Notes: generated by a model not told the origin, from the letters alone. A stretch of DNA of 64,000 bases from Cognatishimia sp. WU-CL00825 (GCF_040364665.1 NZ_BAABWX010000001.1:310001-374000); one strand, 5' to 3'; positions 1 through 9,220 are shown, counted from the first letter of the stretch. Translations and numbers: made by a program.

Positions 1-406
1 AAAAGATCTCGGCGGAATAGGCGGCGGTGTTGAAGAACAAAACAACCAAGGCCCCCAGCCACGCAGAGGTGAAGCTGTCAAAGAACGGGGACACGCTTTT
101 GAGGCTGAGAAAGCAGAAGTAGCCAAAGAAGAATTGGATGAACAGAGGGCTGCCGCGGAACAAAAAGATGAACCATCGGGCGACTTGGTTGGGCAGGGCG
201 CGTTGGCTGTATTTGCCAACGGCCAAAGCGACGGCCAGGACAAAGCCAGCGATCAGGGCGATGACGCCGAAATAGATATTCCAGAGCATGCCGGACCCGA
301 TCAGCGTGAATTGTTCACATAGCGTAAAATCATTGCGTGGCAAAAGGCGTTCGCCATAGCCCAGGGAGCGCAGACCATAGGCTTGGATAGTTTCCATACA
401 GGTCAT
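1..406 (-). CDS. Polar amino-acid ABC transporter permease, C-terminus off window
   Basis: Inner-membrane permease of an amino-acid importer, HisQ/HisM-type family. Reading the minus strand from the ATG at 404-406 gives an open frame of 135 codons that runs off the left edge. It begins MTCMETIQAYGLRSL and continues through a hydrophobic segment (NIYFGVIALIAGFVLA) and the family-typical stretch FIFLFRGSPLFIQFFFGY, ending in NTAAYSAEIF. The start overlaps the stop of the upstream permease in an ATGA arrangement, so the two are probably translationally coupled; a second ATG lies three codons in. It is the last visible gene of an operon running ATPase, binding protein, permease, permease. The partner permease suggests a heteromeric channel. 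The exact amino acid is unknown. Confidence 0.85.
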   Translation of the reverse strand, partial: MTCMETIQAYGLRSLGYGERLLPRNDFTLCEQFTLIGSGMLWNIYFGVIALIAGFVLAVALAVGKYSQRALPNQVARWFIFLFRGSPLFIQFFFGYFCFLSLKSVSPFFDSFTSAWLGALVVLFFNTAAYSAEIF

Positions 407-1287
407 GCTGCGGCCTTTCTTTGAGTTTCGCCGCCCGAGGTGGCCTGACCTTTGGTGAGGCGCGCCATGATCCGATCAAGTGTCATCTCTGAGACTTTGG
501 TGAAGCCAAGGTAAAAGACCAGCAGAGCCATGAAATACCACATGCGCCAATCGCCATGGGGGTAGTCGGTAAAGCGCGCATTTTTGGTGCCGCCAAGTTC
601 ACGTGCCCAATAGACGATGTCTTCGACGCCGAGCAGGAATAGCAGTGGTGTGGCTTTGATCAGCACCATCCAAAGGTTTGACAGGCCGGGCAGGGCAAAG
701 ACCCACATCTGCGGCACAAGGATGCGCCAGAACGATTGGCGGCGGGTCATGCCGTAGGCTTCGGCGGTTTCCATTTGTGCACGTGGCACGGCGCGCATGG
801 CTCCATAAAGTACATTGGCAGCAAAGGCACCAAAGACGATGGAAAATGTCAGGACAGCCAGAAAGAAACCATAGGTTTCATGCACCCATTGCGGGGCGTT
901 GCCCAGAGGCAATTTGGCGGCATCACAGACAACAAAATCAATGCCTTGGCGAACAGGTTGGTCCCAATCCGGGCATTTGATCTTGTGGCGCAGCCATTCA
1001 AAGCCCTGGTCCAGCGCAATGACAAAGAACAGAAAGAAGGCGATGTCAGGCACGCCGCGCACAATGCTGGTGTAGCCTTGGCCTAGCCAGCGCAACGGTA
1101 AGATCTTTGAGCGGGTTGCGGTTGCCGCGCCAAAACCAAACATCAGGGCCACAGGGGCGGTGATTGCCAAGAGCACCAAGACGACGAAGACCGAAATATA
1201 AAGGCTCATGTGTTTGCCTGTGGTCAGGTAACAGCTGAGCCAAGAAAAGCCTTCGAGGAGGGATGGGTCGGTGCAATAGGAAAACAT
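403..1287 (-). CDS. Polar amino-acid ABC transporter permease
   Basis: Second permease of the importer, 294 aa from the chosen ATG at 1285-1287, which starts MFSYCTDPSLLEG. A longer frame begins at a TTG at 1341, but that would place the hairpin at 1316-1339 inside the gene, so I prefer the internal ATG, preceded by AAGG. Hydrophobic segments lie near residues 28-50 and 70-90 and again in the C-terminal half. The EAA-loop region typical of ABC permeases is visible around AQMETAEAYGMTRRQSFWRI. The N-terminal half carries an extra Cys- and Trp-containing loop between the first two membrane blocks, longer than in HisM. The substrate is probably a basic or polar amino acid, by family only. Confidence 0.85.
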   Translation of the reverse strand: MFSYCTDPSLLEGFSWLSCYLTTGKHMSLYISVFVVLVLLAITAPVALMFGFGAATATRSKILPLRWLGQGYTSIVRGVPDIAFFLFFVIALDQGFEWLRHKIKCPDWDQPVRQGIDFVVCDAAKLPLGNAPQWVHETYGFFLAVLTFSIVFGAFAANVLYGAMRAVPRAQMETAEAYGMTRRQSFWRILVPQMWVFALPGLSNLWMVLIKATPLLFLLGVEDIVYWARELGGTKNARFTDYPHGDWRMWYFMALLVFYLGFTKVSEMTLDRIMARLTKGQATSGGETQRKAAA

Positions 1288-1315
1288 CGCATGCCTTATG
1301 CAAGGGGAGAGGGGT

Positions 1316-1339
1316 GGTCTGCGGAAAACCCCGCAGACC
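1316..1339 (-). promoter_or_regulatory. Intra-operon hairpin after binding-protein gene
   Basis: A perfect 9-bp stem (GGTCTGCGG at 1316-1324 with CCGCAGACC at 1331-1339) and a 6-nt loop lie just after the stop of the solute-binding gene and before the permease start. There is no T-run on the transcribed strand, so full termination is unlikely. Such hairpins often protect the binding-protein mRNA 3' end and keep its level above the permeases. A similar hairpin occurs after livK in this window. Confidence 0.65.
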
Positions 1340-1359
1340 AATTTTAAGAGGCGGTCAGT

Positions 1360-2079
1360 TTACCACTGAGAGGAAACCTGCCATTTGGCGATCAGCGTGT
1401 TTAGCGTGCCGTCGTCTTTCATAGACTTGATCGCCACGTCAAACTTGCCGCGCAGATCCGCATCAGACTCGCGCAGACCCATGCCAACGCCGCCGCCAAT
1501 GGCTTCGGAACGCTCTAGCATCACCAGACCATCCGTGCCCGCGACAGTGTCAAGGAAGGACTGATCAGCCAGAACCGCATCTGCTTCGCCGTTGCGCACG
1601 GCTGCGACGGTTTCTTCAGGGGTTGCGAATTCGATCAAGGTCCAGCCTTGTTCCGCGATAAACGCCGCTTGCAATGTCGAAGCCTGCGCCGCGATGATGC
1701 CGGTGGTCACGTCAACGCCTGCGTCAAGCGCAACATAGGTTGAGGGATCTGGTGGTGTGTAGGGTTGGGTGAAGTCAATGACGGCTTCGCGTTCGTCGGT
1801 GATGGACATGCCGGCGATGATCACGTCGTAGTTTCCAGATACGAGGTTCGGGATGATGGAATCCCAGTCGTTTTTGACCCATTCACATGTTAGTTCGGCG
1901 CGGGTGCACAACTCGTCGCCCAGCTCGCGTTCGAACCCGTCGATTTCGCCCTTGTCGTTTACAAAGTTCCAAGGCTCGTATGCGCCTTCGGTACCAAGGC
2001 GCACAACGGAATGTCCGTCGGCCATGGCAAAGCCAGCGGAGAGTGCAAGCGCCGCTGTGCTAAGGATAAGGTTCTTCAT
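1360..2079 (-). CDS. Amino-acid ABC transporter periplasmic binding protein
   Basis: Solute-binding protein of 239 aa, bacterial SBP family 3 (HisJ/ArtJ-like). A Sec signal peptide is clear: MKNLILSTAALALSAGFAMA followed by DGHS, so cleavage is expected after residue 20. The mature part shows family blocks: EPWNFVNDKGEIDGFERELG near the N-terminus, the hinge region YDVIIAGMSITDEREAVIDF near the middle, and a C-terminal segment around DGTLNTLIAKW. The ribosome site AAGGGAG sits just upstream of the ATG. Gene order ATPase, binding protein, permease, permease fits one importer. The residues do not let me decide between lysine/arginine/ornithine, histidine or another polar ligand. Confidence 0.9.
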   Translation of the reverse strand: MKNLILSTAALALSAGFAMADGHSVVRLGTEGAYEPWNFVNDKGEIDGFERELGDELCTRAELTCEWVKNDWDSIIPNLVSGNYDVIIAGMSITDEREAVIDFTQPYTPPDPSTYVALDAGVDVTTGIIAAQASTLQAAFIAEQGWTLIEFATPEETVAAVRNGEADAVLADQSFLDTVAGTDGLVMLERSEAIGGGVGMGLRESDADLRGKFDVAIKSMKDDGTLNTLIAKWQVSSQW

Positions 2080-2101
2080 GGTATTCGCTCCCTTAGTTGA
2101 T

Positions 2102-2878
2102 TTATGCGTAGTCAGTTGAAGACAGAAACTGCTTCAACCGATCGGATTTTGGTGCGCCAAATAGTGTTTCTGGCGGGCCTTCCTCCTCGATCAAGCCTTG
2201 ATGCAAGAACACCACGTGGCTTGAAATATCGGCAGCCATTTTCATATCGTGGGTCACGATAAGCATGGTGCGTCCCTCGGCTGCGAGGGATTTAATCACT
2301 TTGATGACCTCTTGTTCCAATTCGGGATCAAGGGCGGATGTGGGTTCGTCAAACAACAGGGCCTGAGGCTCCATGCACAGACCGCGCGCGATGGCAGCGC
2401 GTTGTTGTTGACCACCGGACAGCTGGGCTGGGTAGGCGTCACATTTGTCACCGATGCCGACCTTGGCGAGGTACTCGCGCGCCTTGGCTTCGACCTCTGC
2501 TTTGTCACGGCCCAGCACGGTGACGGGGGCCTCCATGACATTCTGCAAAATGGTCATATGGGCCCAGAGGTTAAATTGCTGAAAGACCATCGACAGGTTT
2601 GTTCGGATGCGAATGACTTGTTTCGCGTCGCCTGGCACGCGGTTGGAACCGCTGCCTTTCCAGGTTACTGGTTCGCCGTTGAACAGGATCTCGCCTTGTT
2701 GGCTGTCTTCCAGCAGGTTGGCGCAACGCAAAATGGTGGATTTGCCAGACCCTGAACTGCCAATCAGAGAAACGACGTCTCCTTTGTGGGCTTTGATATC
2801 AACGCCCTTGATCACTTCAAGGTCGCCATAGGCTTTGTGTAAGCCACGGATTTCAAGCACCGGAGTCAGGTCGGTCAA
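2102..2878 (-). CDS. Polar amino-acid ABC transporter ATP-binding protein
   Basis: Cytoplasmic ATPase of the importer, 258 aa, HisP/GlnQ family. Visible motifs are the Walker A IGSSGSGKST near residue 40, a Q-loop in VFQQFNLWAHMT, the ABC signature LSGGQQQRAAIARGL, Walker B ALLFDEPTSALD and the switch His in IVTHDM. The frame starts with a TTG codon at 2876-2878 (TTG ACC GAC); the nearest upstream ATG is out of frame and hits a stop after five codons. A GGGGAA ribosome site lies upstream. It is the first gene of the operon. A perfect 12-bp palindrome about 30 bp upstream may be its operator. Confidence 0.9.
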   Translation of the reverse strand: MTDLTPVLEIRGLHKAYGDLEVIKGVDIKAHKGDVVSLIGSSGSGKSTILRCANLLEDSQQGEILFNGEPVTWKGSGSNRVPGDAKQVIRIRTNLSMVFQQFNLWAHMTILQNVMEAPVTVLGRDKAEVEAKAREYLAKVGIGDKCDAYPAQLSGGQQQRAAIARGLCMEPQALLFDEPTSALDPELEQEVIKVIKSLAAEGRTMLIVTHDMKMAADISSHVVFLHQGLIEEEGPPETLFGAPKSDRLKQFLSSTDYA

Positions 2879-2908
2879 TTCAGCAGTTCCCCGTCATTCT
2901 TTGTTATT

Positions 2909-2920
2909 TACCAATTGGTA
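2909..2920. promoter_or_regulatory. Palindromic candidate operator TACCAATTGGTA
   Basis: TACCAATTGGTA is a perfect 12-bp palindrome 30 bp upstream of the first gene of the amino-acid importer operon. GntR-type and similar dimeric repressors bind sites of this shape. No regulator gene is adjacent, so the binding protein is unknown. Apart from this site I see no gene in the 207 bases between 2879 and 3085. Confidence 0.4.
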
Positions 2921-3085
2921 TCTTTTTTATGGAAACCACTTGGACCGAAAAAATAGAGGAATGCAACTCGCAAAATGACGACAGGCGCGTCTAGATGAGC
3001 GAAATGACGGGATAAACATCTAAATTGACGGATGTGCGTCGACGGCCAATTTGCGTATTGCGGCAAGTGAGCGCAGGAAATCTGC

Positions 3086-3523
3086 TTAGCGGGCAGCGAT
3101 CCGTTGGCGTGCCAACGCGCTGTCGCGGTCGCTGATTCCCAATAGATTGGCTGCCAAACGGACAATTGTTTCCTCATGCGCGTCGCGCTCTCCGTCGACC
3201 ATGACCACTTGCCAAAGCGCCTCGATCACGCCGATGCGGTCTTCGTAGTCGACGGCATCTTTGATCGCGCGGGTGAAACGCACGGTGTCTGGCGCTTCTG
3301 CTTCGAGGGTTTCAGCGTCATTGCGCAAGGCTGTGGCCTCAAACGGAGACAGACCATAGCGCTGCTTTGTGATGCGGTCGATCCGCTCGATTTCAGCTGG
3401 GGCATAGTCGCCGTCTGCGCGGGCAATGCGCACCAAAAGCGCAGTCAAAGCAAGCCGTGCGTCGGTGTCATTGAGCGGGGCGGGGGCGGGCGCAGTCAGG
3501 CGCTTGAGAAAATCAGCAAACAT
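3086..3523 (-). CDS. TerB-like (DUF533/TerB-fold) protein, copy 1
   Basis: Small helical cytoplasmic protein of 145 aa with a TerB-family fold. The core runs from about residue 20 to 135 and carries acidic motifs near its two helical repeats: ARADGDYAPAEIERID and VVMVDGERDAHEE. These resemble the metal-binding D/E positions of the TerB fold. The short N-terminal lead is MFADFLKRLTAPAPAP. A paralogue lies 260 bp upstream on the same strand at 3784-4206, sharing LLVRIA/LLVRVA, VDY and ALW-V blocks. No other ter gene is present, so the name should not be read as tellurite resistance. The biochemical role is unknown. Confidence 0.8.
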   Translation of the reverse strand: MFADFLKRLTAPAPAPLNDTDARLALTALLVRIARADGDYAPAEIERIDRITKQRYGLSPFEATALRNDAETLEAEAPDTVRFTRAIKDAVDYEDRIGVIEALWQVVMVDGERDAHEETIVRLAANLLGISDRDSALARQRIAAR

Positions 3524-3783
3524 AGATGATAGATCGGCCTTGGTGAGGGAAAGGTCAAGCCATGGTCACGGGCTTTCATTTTGAAAATAGTATTGCGGCA
3601 AACCTGTCTGCCATTTATCCATGTAAATTCATGCATGAAACGCAGGACCCTGTCGGTTTCTCAAGTTCAATTATGGTGTTTGTCTTTGCGCTTGCCGAGT
3701 TTGAGGCAGGGTCTGGATTTACACAATTTGCCAAAGGCGTTGCCCAAATGCAGCCGCAATTGCGGCCGCGCAAAACTATAGAC

Positions 3784-4206
3784 TTAAGGTGCAGGGCTGT
3801 CGGCTGGGGCAATGCCAAGATGCCCCTCGATTTCATGCAAAGCTGCGTCTTCTTCGGGGGTGTCACGGCCATCCGCCAAGATGACTTTCCATAGCGCATT
3901 CACCATTTCCAGCCGATGGGCATAATCGACATGTTCGCGGATCAGCAGAGCGAAATCCGGTGTGCCAGGAGCCTGAGCTTCGAGTTTTTCGCATGTTGCG
4001 CGCATTTTTGCAGCTTCTACAGCATTGATATTAAACGAATTTGATAGAATCTTGTCAATTTCCCCTATTTCAGTCACGTGGTATTCACGATCAGACTTTG
4101 CAACACGCACCAATAGCGCACCCAGCGCGAGCTGTTCATCGGGCTCTGGCAAGGGCTGCTGGGTTCTGGGTTTTCCTTTTAGGCGGGTTATCAGGCCATC
4201 CCACAT
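3784..4206 (-). CDS. TerB-like protein, copy 2
   Basis: TerB-fold protein of 140 aa starting MWDGLITRLKGK. The ATG at 4204-4206 is preceded by a strong GGGAGGAA ribosome site, so the longer in-frame extension upstream is rejected. The two acidic helical motifs are less conserved than in copy 1 (AKSDREYHVTEIGEID and ILADGRDTPEED), suggesting one metal site may be weaker. It is transcribed towards copy 1, and the 260 bp between them hold no convincing gene. A tandem duplication followed by divergence is likely. The role is unknown. Confidence 0.8.
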   Translation of the reverse strand: MWDGLITRLKGKPRTQQPLPEPDEQLALGALLVRVAKSDREYHVTEIGEIDKILSNSFNINAVEAAKMRATCEKLEAQAPGTPDFALLIREHVDYAHRLEMVNALWKVILADGRDTPEEDAALHEIEGHLGIAPADSPAP

Positions 4207-4378
4207 GTGTATTCCTCCCCTGCGTGTGTCGCGAACTTCTAGGTCAATGTGGAAGAGTATTGCGGCCAATGCAATCCCAGCTTTAGGGGGAATTGCCACA
4301 TTTCTGCCTCATTTGTTCCGCAAAAACGGCGACGCTATTTGCGCCAGAACGGCGCGCGTAACCTTAGGCCAGACAAGA

Positions 4379-5419
4379 ATGCCCGTTTTTTATATTTACA
4401 GCCGCAAGGATTTCCGTGGGGGATTGCCCAAGGAATCTGGCGGAACGGCCAAAGGCGATGGCATGTTCAGGTTGCGGTTGAAACCGGGGGCAGAGCCAAC
4501 GCGCGTGGAAATTCTTGACGATGACGCGGTTTTTCATGAGCTCGATAACAATCAGGTTCTTGCGCAAGATATTGATCTGGATGGCAAGGCCTATGCGGCT
4601 GGCACCACAGTGCAAGCTGCCTATGATTTGACAAATACAACTACAGGCCATCGGGTGACCTCATTGCATTTGGGTGGCAATGGCCATCAACAGGGGCAGG
4701 TACATGGCTTGGTGTCTTCTGAACCGCTGGACGTGGGCACACCTTATTATTTTGACCACCGCCAGACCTCGTATCTGAAGGAAAACAAATACGAGGATTA
4801 TGTGGCTTGTTTTGTGCAAGGCACTCGTATCGCGACAGATGCCGGGGAAGTGCCAGTTGAGGAACTGCGGGCAGGGGACCGGGTGGCTTTGCATGACGGT
4901 GGCTATGCTGTGCTGCGCTTGCCACTGCATCGCGAAGTCTCGGTAAGAGAGCTAAGGCGCAATATGAATTTGTGCCCCGTTCGGGTGACAGCTGGTGCCT
5001 TGGGATTGGGTTTGCCAAAGCGTGATCTGGTTGTTTCGCCGCAGCACCGCATGCTGTCAAATTCGCCAATATGCAGACGCATGTTTGATGAAGATGAAGT
5101 CTTTGTTGCAGCTAAGAAGTTGACTGCATTGCCAGGAGTTTATGTGGATCACGCGCTGGAAGGCGTTGTTTATTATCATCTGGTTTTTGCAGCCCATGAG
5201 TTGATCGTGGCCGAGGGGGCTCCGACTGAAAGCTTTTATTGTGGACCAAATGCTCTGGCGAGCTTGAGTGAGGATGCGCGTTTGGAAATGGCGGCGCTAT
5301 TTCCAGATCATGTAGAAAATTCAAGTATGCCTGAAATGGCGCGATTTGCGCCGAACGAAAAACTGCAGAAGCAGTTGGTGCAGCGGCATCAGAAAAACGA
5401 CAAGCCGGTTTTGGTTTGA
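4379..5419 (+). CDS. Hint-domain protein, copy A
   Basis: Protein of 346 aa with an N-terminal region of about 135 residues of unknown fold and a C-terminal Hint (hedgehog/intein) domain of the Hint_2 type common in roseobacters. The Hint domain opens at CFVQGTRIATDAGEVPVEEL, with the nucleophile-position Cys and the GT-I motif, and includes RDLVVSPQHRML. The ATG at 4379 starts MPVFYIYSRKDF; upstream in-frame codons are antisense to the TerB gene and look non-coding. The start has only a weak ribosome site. No C-extein or intein C-terminal HN is visible, so this is not a splicing intein. A paralogue lies at 40464-41441. Known relatives are uncharacterised. Confidence 0.8.
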   Translation: MPVFYIYSRKDFRGGLPKESGGTAKGDGMFRLRLKPGAEPTRVEILDDDAVFHELDNNQVLAQDIDLDGKAYAAGTTVQAAYDLTNTTTGHRVTSLHLGGNGHQQGQVHGLVSSEPLDVGTPYYFDHRQTSYLKENKYEDYVACFVQGTRIATDAGEVPVEELRAGDRVALHDGGYAVLRLPLHREVSVRELRRNMNLCPVRVTAGALGLGLPKRDLVVSPQHRMLSNSPICRRMFDEDEVFVAAKKLTALPGVYVDHALEGVVYYHLVFAAHELIVAEGAPTESFYCGPNALASLSEDARLEMAALFPDHVENSSMPEMARFAPNEKLQKQLVQRHQKNDKPVLV

Positions 5420-5434
5420 GCCGCCGCAAAGGGA

Positions 5435-5460
5435 AACGCCGCGCTGTTAAGCGCGGCGTT
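5435..5460. terminator. Bidirectional terminator between Hint gene and pyrG
   Basis: A perfect 10-bp GC-rich stem, AACGCCGCGC with GCGCGGCGTT and loop TGTTAA, lies between two convergent genes. TTTTG follows on the plus strand. It probably terminates both directions. Confidence 0.75.
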
Positions 5461-5476
5461 TTGAATTTGACTTGAT

Positions 5477-7120
5477 TTAGACGAGGCGTGAATTGTCTTT
5501 AGCCGCTCGCACAAAGTCTTTGAACAATGGGTGTGGATCAAAGGGTTTTGATTTCAATTCCGGGTGGAACTGAACGCCGATAAACCACGGGTGATCTTTC
5601 CATTCAACGATTTCTGGTAGGCGACCGTCCGGGCTCATGCCAGAAAAGGTCAAACCAGCCGCTTCGAGCTGTTCACGGTATTTGATGTCAACTTCATAGC
5701 GGTGGCGATGGCGTTCTTCGATCTGAGTACCGCCATAGACTTTGGCCACATTGGAACCTTCGTTCAGTGTGGCGTTGTAAGAGCCAAGCCGCATAGTGCC
5801 GCCTTTGTTATCATTGGCTTTGCGCGTCACTTTGGCGTTGCCCTGAACCCATTCCTTGAGGTGGTAAACCACAGGTTCGAAACGTTTCTTACCAGCTTCG
5901 TGATCAAATTCTTCAGAGCCAGCATCTGCAACGCCAGCAACGTTACGCGCAGCTTCGATGACAGCCATTTGCATGCCAAGGCAGATGCCCAGATATGGGA
6001 TTTTGTGTTCACGAGCAAATTGCGCTGCTTTGATTTTACCTTCGGTGCCGCGTTCGCCAAAACCGCCGGGGACCAGAATGGCGTCATAGCCTTGCAGGTG
6101 AGGCGCTGCGTCTGTTTTGTCAAAGACTTCGGCGTCAACCCAATTGACGTTGACTTTGACCCGGTTGTGCATACCGCCGTGGATCAACGCCTCTTTGATG
6201 GATTTATAGGCATCTTCAAGCTGGGTGTATTTGCCTACGATGGCAACGTTCACTTCACCATCTGTGTTGTGGATGCGGTCCTGAACGTCGTACCAACGCT
6301 CTAGCTTTGGTTTTGGGGCAGGGGCGATACCAAAGGCATCCAGCACAGCCTGATCCAGACCTTCGTGGTGATATGCCAGTGGGGCTTCGTAGATCGATTT
6401 CAGATCATAGGCCGCCACAACGTGTTCTTTGCGCACGTTACAGAACAAAGCGATTTTTTCGCGTTCTTTGGCCGGGATTGGTTGTTCAGAGCGGCAAACC
6501 AGAATGTCCGGCGCGATGCCGATGGATTGCAATTCTTTGACAGAGTGCTGTGTTGGCTTGGTTTTCAATTCACCTGAGGCCGCAAGGTAGGGCAACAGAG
6601 TCAGGTGCATAAAGAGGCACTGGCCGCGGGGTTTGTCATGGCTGAATTGGCGGATGGCTTCGAAGAATGGCAGACCTTCGATATCCCCAACAGTGCCGCC
6701 GATTTCACAAAGCATGAAATCGACTTCGTCATCGCCGATGCCAATGAAGTCTTTGATTTCATTGGTGACGTGGGGCACAACCTGAATGGTTTTGCCAAGA
6801 TAGTCACCGCGACGTTCGCGTTCCAGAACGTTGGAATAGACGCGGCCAGAAGAGACGGAGTCTGTCATGCGCGCCGGCACACCGGTAAACCGTTCGTAGT
6901 GACCAAGATCTAGGTCGGTTTCCGCACCATCGTCGGTGACAAAAACTTCGCCGTGTTCAAAGGGGCTCATCGTGCCGGGATCAACGTTGAGATACGGATC
7001 CAGTTTGCGCAGGCGCACTGTGTAGCCACGCGCCTGTAAGAGCGCGCCAAGTGCTGCGGATGCAAGACCTTTGCCCAGTGAGGACACAACACCGCCTGTG
7101 ATGAAAATATACCGTGCCAT
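5477..7120 (-). CDS. pyrG: CTP synthase
   Basis: Converts UTP to CTP using glutamine and ATP, the last step of de novo pyrimidine nucleotide synthesis. It has 547 aa from the ATG at 7118-7120 ([19 protein letters not shown]), the normal length; the frame extends 48 codons further upstream but the family start is unambiguous. The synthetase domain covers about residues 1-270 with the P-loop GVVSSLGKG. The class I glutamine amidotransferase domain follows, with the nucleophile motif YLGICLGMQ and the catalytic His/Glu block VQFHPELKS. It lies downstream of secG on the same strand, an order common in alphaproteobacteria. Confidence 0.98.
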   Translation of the reverse strand: MARYIFITGGVVSSLGKGLASAALGALLQARGYTVRLRKLDPYLNVDPGTMSPFEHGEVFVTDDGAETDLDLGHYERFTGVPARMTDSVSSGRVYSNVLERERRGDYLGKTIQVVPHVTNEIKDFIGIGDDEVDFMLCEIGGTVGDIEGLPFFEAIRQFSHDKPRGQCLFMHLTLLPYLAASGELKTKPTQHSVKELQSIGIAPDILVCRSEQPIPAKEREKIALFCNVRKEHVVAAYDLKSIYEAPLAYHHEGLDQAVLDAFGIAPAPKPKLERWYDVQDRIHNTDGEVNVAIVGKYTQLEDAYKSIKEALIHGGMHNRVKVNVNWVDAEVFDKTDAAPHLQGYDAILVPGGFGERGTEGKIKAAQFAREHKIPYLGICLGMQMAVIEAARNVAGVADAGSEEFDHEAGKKRFEPVVYHLKEWVQGNAKVTRKANDNKGGTMRLGSYNATLNEGSNVAKVYGGTQIEERHRHRYEVDIKYREQLEAAGLTFSGMSPDGRLPEIVEWKDHPWFIGVQFHPELKSKPFDPHPLFKDFVRAAKDNSRLV

Positions 7121-7345
7121 TGGTTTGGCGACCCCCGTGATTGCCGACACGCCGAACCGGCGCGAATTGCTTGAAATTTGTAAGGCCCATAGCAGGTAAA
7201 ATGCCATAGCATCACGGGACTTAAGACATAAAGGATTCGCTTGGATTTGGCAAGTGGACCGCAAGATGCTGTTGCAGTCTAACCAATAATCTCAAGGTAT
7301 AGTGGTTTGCCCGCAACGCGCGGCTGGGACGTACCAAATGTGCTG

Positions 7346-7705
7346 TTAGTTGGCTTTTGGCACCAATGGCGCGTCGTCACCTTCGGCCGGTGGCAAAAGT
7401 TGGTCTGCGTTAGGGGCAGGCATTGTTGCGTCAGGTGCAGTCGCTTCGGTGCCGATCAGGTCGACAACGGAACTTCCAGATGCATTTTTCGCCGCAATCA
7501 CTGTCAATGCAATGGATGTGCAGATAAAACAAGCGGCCAAAACCCAAGTGACTTTGCCAAGCGCTGTTGCCGCTGCACGACCTGCGTTGGCCCCGCCACC
7601 GCCGCCGCCCATGCCCAGGCCTCCGCCTTCGGATCGTTGCATAAGCACGATCCCGATCAAAGCCAGCGCGAGAAGCAGGTGTATAATCAGAACAACGTTT
7701 TCCAT
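7346..7705 (-). CDS. secG: Preprotein translocase subunit SecG
   Basis: Small subunit of the SecYEG translocon, 119 aa. It starts MENVVLIIHLLLALALIGIVL (first membrane helix), followed by the signature LMQRSEGGGLGMGGGGGG and a second helix around WVLAACFICTSIALTVIAA. The C-terminal 40 residues are Ala/Pro/acidic-rich and variable, as is usual in SecG. The 225 bases between it and pyrG hold no other gene that I can recognise. Confidence 0.95.
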   Translation of the reverse strand: MENVVLIIHLLLALALIGIVLMQRSEGGGLGMGGGGGGANAGRAAATALGKVTWVLAACFICTSIALTVIAAKNASGSSVVDLIGTEATAPDATMPAPNADQLLPPAEGDDAPLVPKAN

Positions 7706-7807
7706 GGTGGCCTTGTATTTGCGAGCATTCGGAGTTTCAGCGGGGTATCTATGCAGTTTTGTCGTCTAGGGCAAGGCGCTTTCTTGTGATTAGGTCTGTT
7801 TGATAGA

Positions 7808-7897
7808 AGGGGCTTTGCCCCTCTCGGCGAAATCAAAGATTTCCCCGCTCACCCCAGAGTATTTGCGCAAAGGTGAATAGGGGGCTTTGGCGCAAAT
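7808..7897. promoter_or_regulatory. Cluster of three inverted repeats upstream of nitrile hydratase
   Basis: Three inverted repeats lie between secG and the nitrile hydratase genes. The first is AGGGGC-TTT-GCCCCT (7808-7822). The second is a 9-bp stem with one mismatch, GGCGAAATC-AAA-GATTTCCCC (7826-7846). The third is ATTTGCGC at 7861-7868 pairing with GCGCAAAT at 7890-7897. The first two look like non-T-tailed terminator hairpins. The third includes most of the palindrome ATTTGCGCAAAT that also occurs at 10718-10729 and may be a protein-binding site. Confidence 0.45.
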
Positions 7898-7943
7898 CAA
7901 AGTTTAGATGGACTTGTATTTGGTTTCCGTGTTGGCTGTTTTT

Positions 7944-8552
7944 ATGCCTCATGATCATGCTCATACCCTGTTGCCGTCAGACCCTGCTTTGCGGGTTAAG
8001 GCGCTAGAGACCTTGCTGGTTCAAAAAGGCCTGGTTGATCCAGCCGCTTTGGATGCCATTATTGAGACCTATCAGCATAAGATTGGGCCGCAGAACGGCG
8101 CGCGGATTGTTGCGAAGATGTGGGTGGATGCCGCGTTTCGCGACATGATGTTGCGCGACCCCATGCCTGTGTTGCAGGAAATGGACCTGTACGGGCGTCA
8201 GGGCGAGCATATGGTGCTGCTTGAGAACACCAAAGAGGTCCACAACATGGTCGTCTGTACCCTGTGTTCCTGTTATCCGTGGCCGTTGTTGGGCATCCCG
8301 CCGGGCTGGTACAAGTCAGACGCATATCGGGCGCGCGCTGTGCGCGAGCCGCGTAGGGTGCTGGCTGAATTTGGTGTGACATTGCCGGCCAAAACATCCG
8401 TGCGGGTCTGGGATTCGACTGCCGAAATGCGATACCTTGTTGTGCCGCAGCGACCAGCGGGCACGGCGGGCTGGTCGGAGGCGGATTTGGCGAATTTGGT
8501 GACACGCGATAGTATGATCGGAACTGGGCTGTTGGTGGAGGCACAGAAATGA
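7944..8552 (+). CDS. nthA: Nitrile hydratase alpha subunit, cobalt type
   Basis: Catalytic metal-binding subunit that hydrates nitriles to amides, 202 aa. The metal-claw motif CTLCSC is at residues 105-110 ([14 protein letters not shown]); Thr at the second position is the known signature of Co(III)-type enzymes, where Fe-type have Ser. I chose the ATG at 7944 (MPHDHAH), which matches the family N-terminus; another ATG 36 bp upstream adds an unlikely hydrophobic stretch, and neither has a clear ribosome site. The stop overlaps the beta-subunit start (ATGA). Beta subunit and activator genes follow directly. No amidase gene is nearby to carry the amide on to acid. Confidence 0.95.
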   Translation: MPHDHAHTLLPSDPALRVKALETLLVQKGLVDPAALDAIIETYQHKIGPQNGARIVAKMWVDAAFRDMMLRDPMPVLQEMDLYGRQGEHMVLLENTKEVHNMVVCTLCSCYPWPLLGIPPGWYKSDAYRARAVREPRRVLAEFGVTLPAKTSVRVWDSTAEMRYLVVPQRPAGTAGWSEADLANLVTRDSMIGTGLLVEAQK

Positions 8553-9220
8553 CCCGCGTTCACGATATGGGGGGGCGCTTTGGAGACGGGGCGATTGACC
8601 CAGGTGACGATGCCATTTTTGCAAAAGAATGGCATGGGCGCGCTTTGGCTCTGAATTTGGCCGTTGGGGCCTTGGGCAAGTGGAATATTGATGTTTCTCG
8701 CCACGCGCGCGAGCGTCTTTCGCCACGCGATTATTCGCAGTTTTCCTATTATGAAAAATGGCTCGCCGGGTTGACCGATCTTATGGTGCAATATGAGGTG
8801 GTTAGTGAGGCGGAGCTGATTGCGGGAGTGGGTGCAGACGCGCCGGCGCTGGGATCGCTTTGCCTGAAAGCTGAGGCGGTGGCATCTGTTTTGGCGTCGG
8901 GTGGTCCGTCAGAGCGCCCTTCAGAGATAGCGCCTGTTTTTGACGTTGGTGATTTGGTGCAAACCCGGCGGCCTGCGCGCAATCAAAAGGTGGAAGGCGG
9001 CCATACCCGTTTGCCAGCCTATGCCGCAGGTGTCGTGGGGCGTGTGGCGCTGTATCATGGGACCCATGTTTTGCCGGACGCAAGCGCGCATGGGTTGGGG
9101 GATCAACCCGAACCGCTGTATGCTGTGGCTTTTCCTGCGGCTTCGGTGTGGGGTGTAGCGGAAAACCCCAGAGACGAAGTGGTGCTGGACCTGTGGCAAA
9201 GCTATTTGGTGCCGGTATGA
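8549..9220 (+). CDS. nthB: Nitrile hydratase beta subunit
   Basis: Beta subunit, 223 aa, forming the heterodimer with the alpha subunit. It starts [14 protein letters not shown], the usual VHDMGG motif. The helical N-terminal part includes [11 protein letters not shown], and the C-terminal SH3-like barrel includes [12 protein letters not shown] and the [17 protein letters not shown] block. It overlaps the alpha gene by ATGA at its start and the activator gene by ATGA at its end, so the three genes form a tightly coupled operon. Confidence 0.95.
   Translation: MTRVHDMGGRFGDGAIDPGDDAIFAKEWHGRALALNLAVGALGKWNIDVSRHARERLSPRDYSQFSYYEKWLAGLTDLMVQYEVVSEAELIAGVGADAPALGSLCLKAEAVASVLASGGPSERPSEIAPVFDVGDLVQTRRPARNQKVEGGHTRLPAYAAGVVGRVALYHGTHVLPDASAHGLGDQPEPLYAVAFPAASVWGVAENPRDEVVLDLWQSYLVPV

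Noticed and set aside
2249..2755. 168-codon plus-strand frame opposite the ABC ATPase
   Set aside because: Mirror of a conserved ATPase with all its motifs; no independent evidence for coding.
3086..4206. Tellurite resistance operon
   Set aside because: Two TerB-fold proteins are present, but no terA, terC, terD, terE or terZ. TerB fold alone does not imply tellurite resistance.
4025..4378. Upstream in-frame extension of the Hint gene
   Set aside because: It is antisense to the second TerB gene, whose start has a strong ribosome site, and its composition is unlike a protein of this family.
4379..5419. Intein
   Set aside because: There is no C-terminal HN/S splice site, no host protein on both sides and no homing endonuclease. 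It is a stand-alone Hint_2 domain.
5870..5890. tRNA-like GGTTCGAAAC
   Set aside because: It lies inside pyrG and no cloverleaf can be drawn around it.
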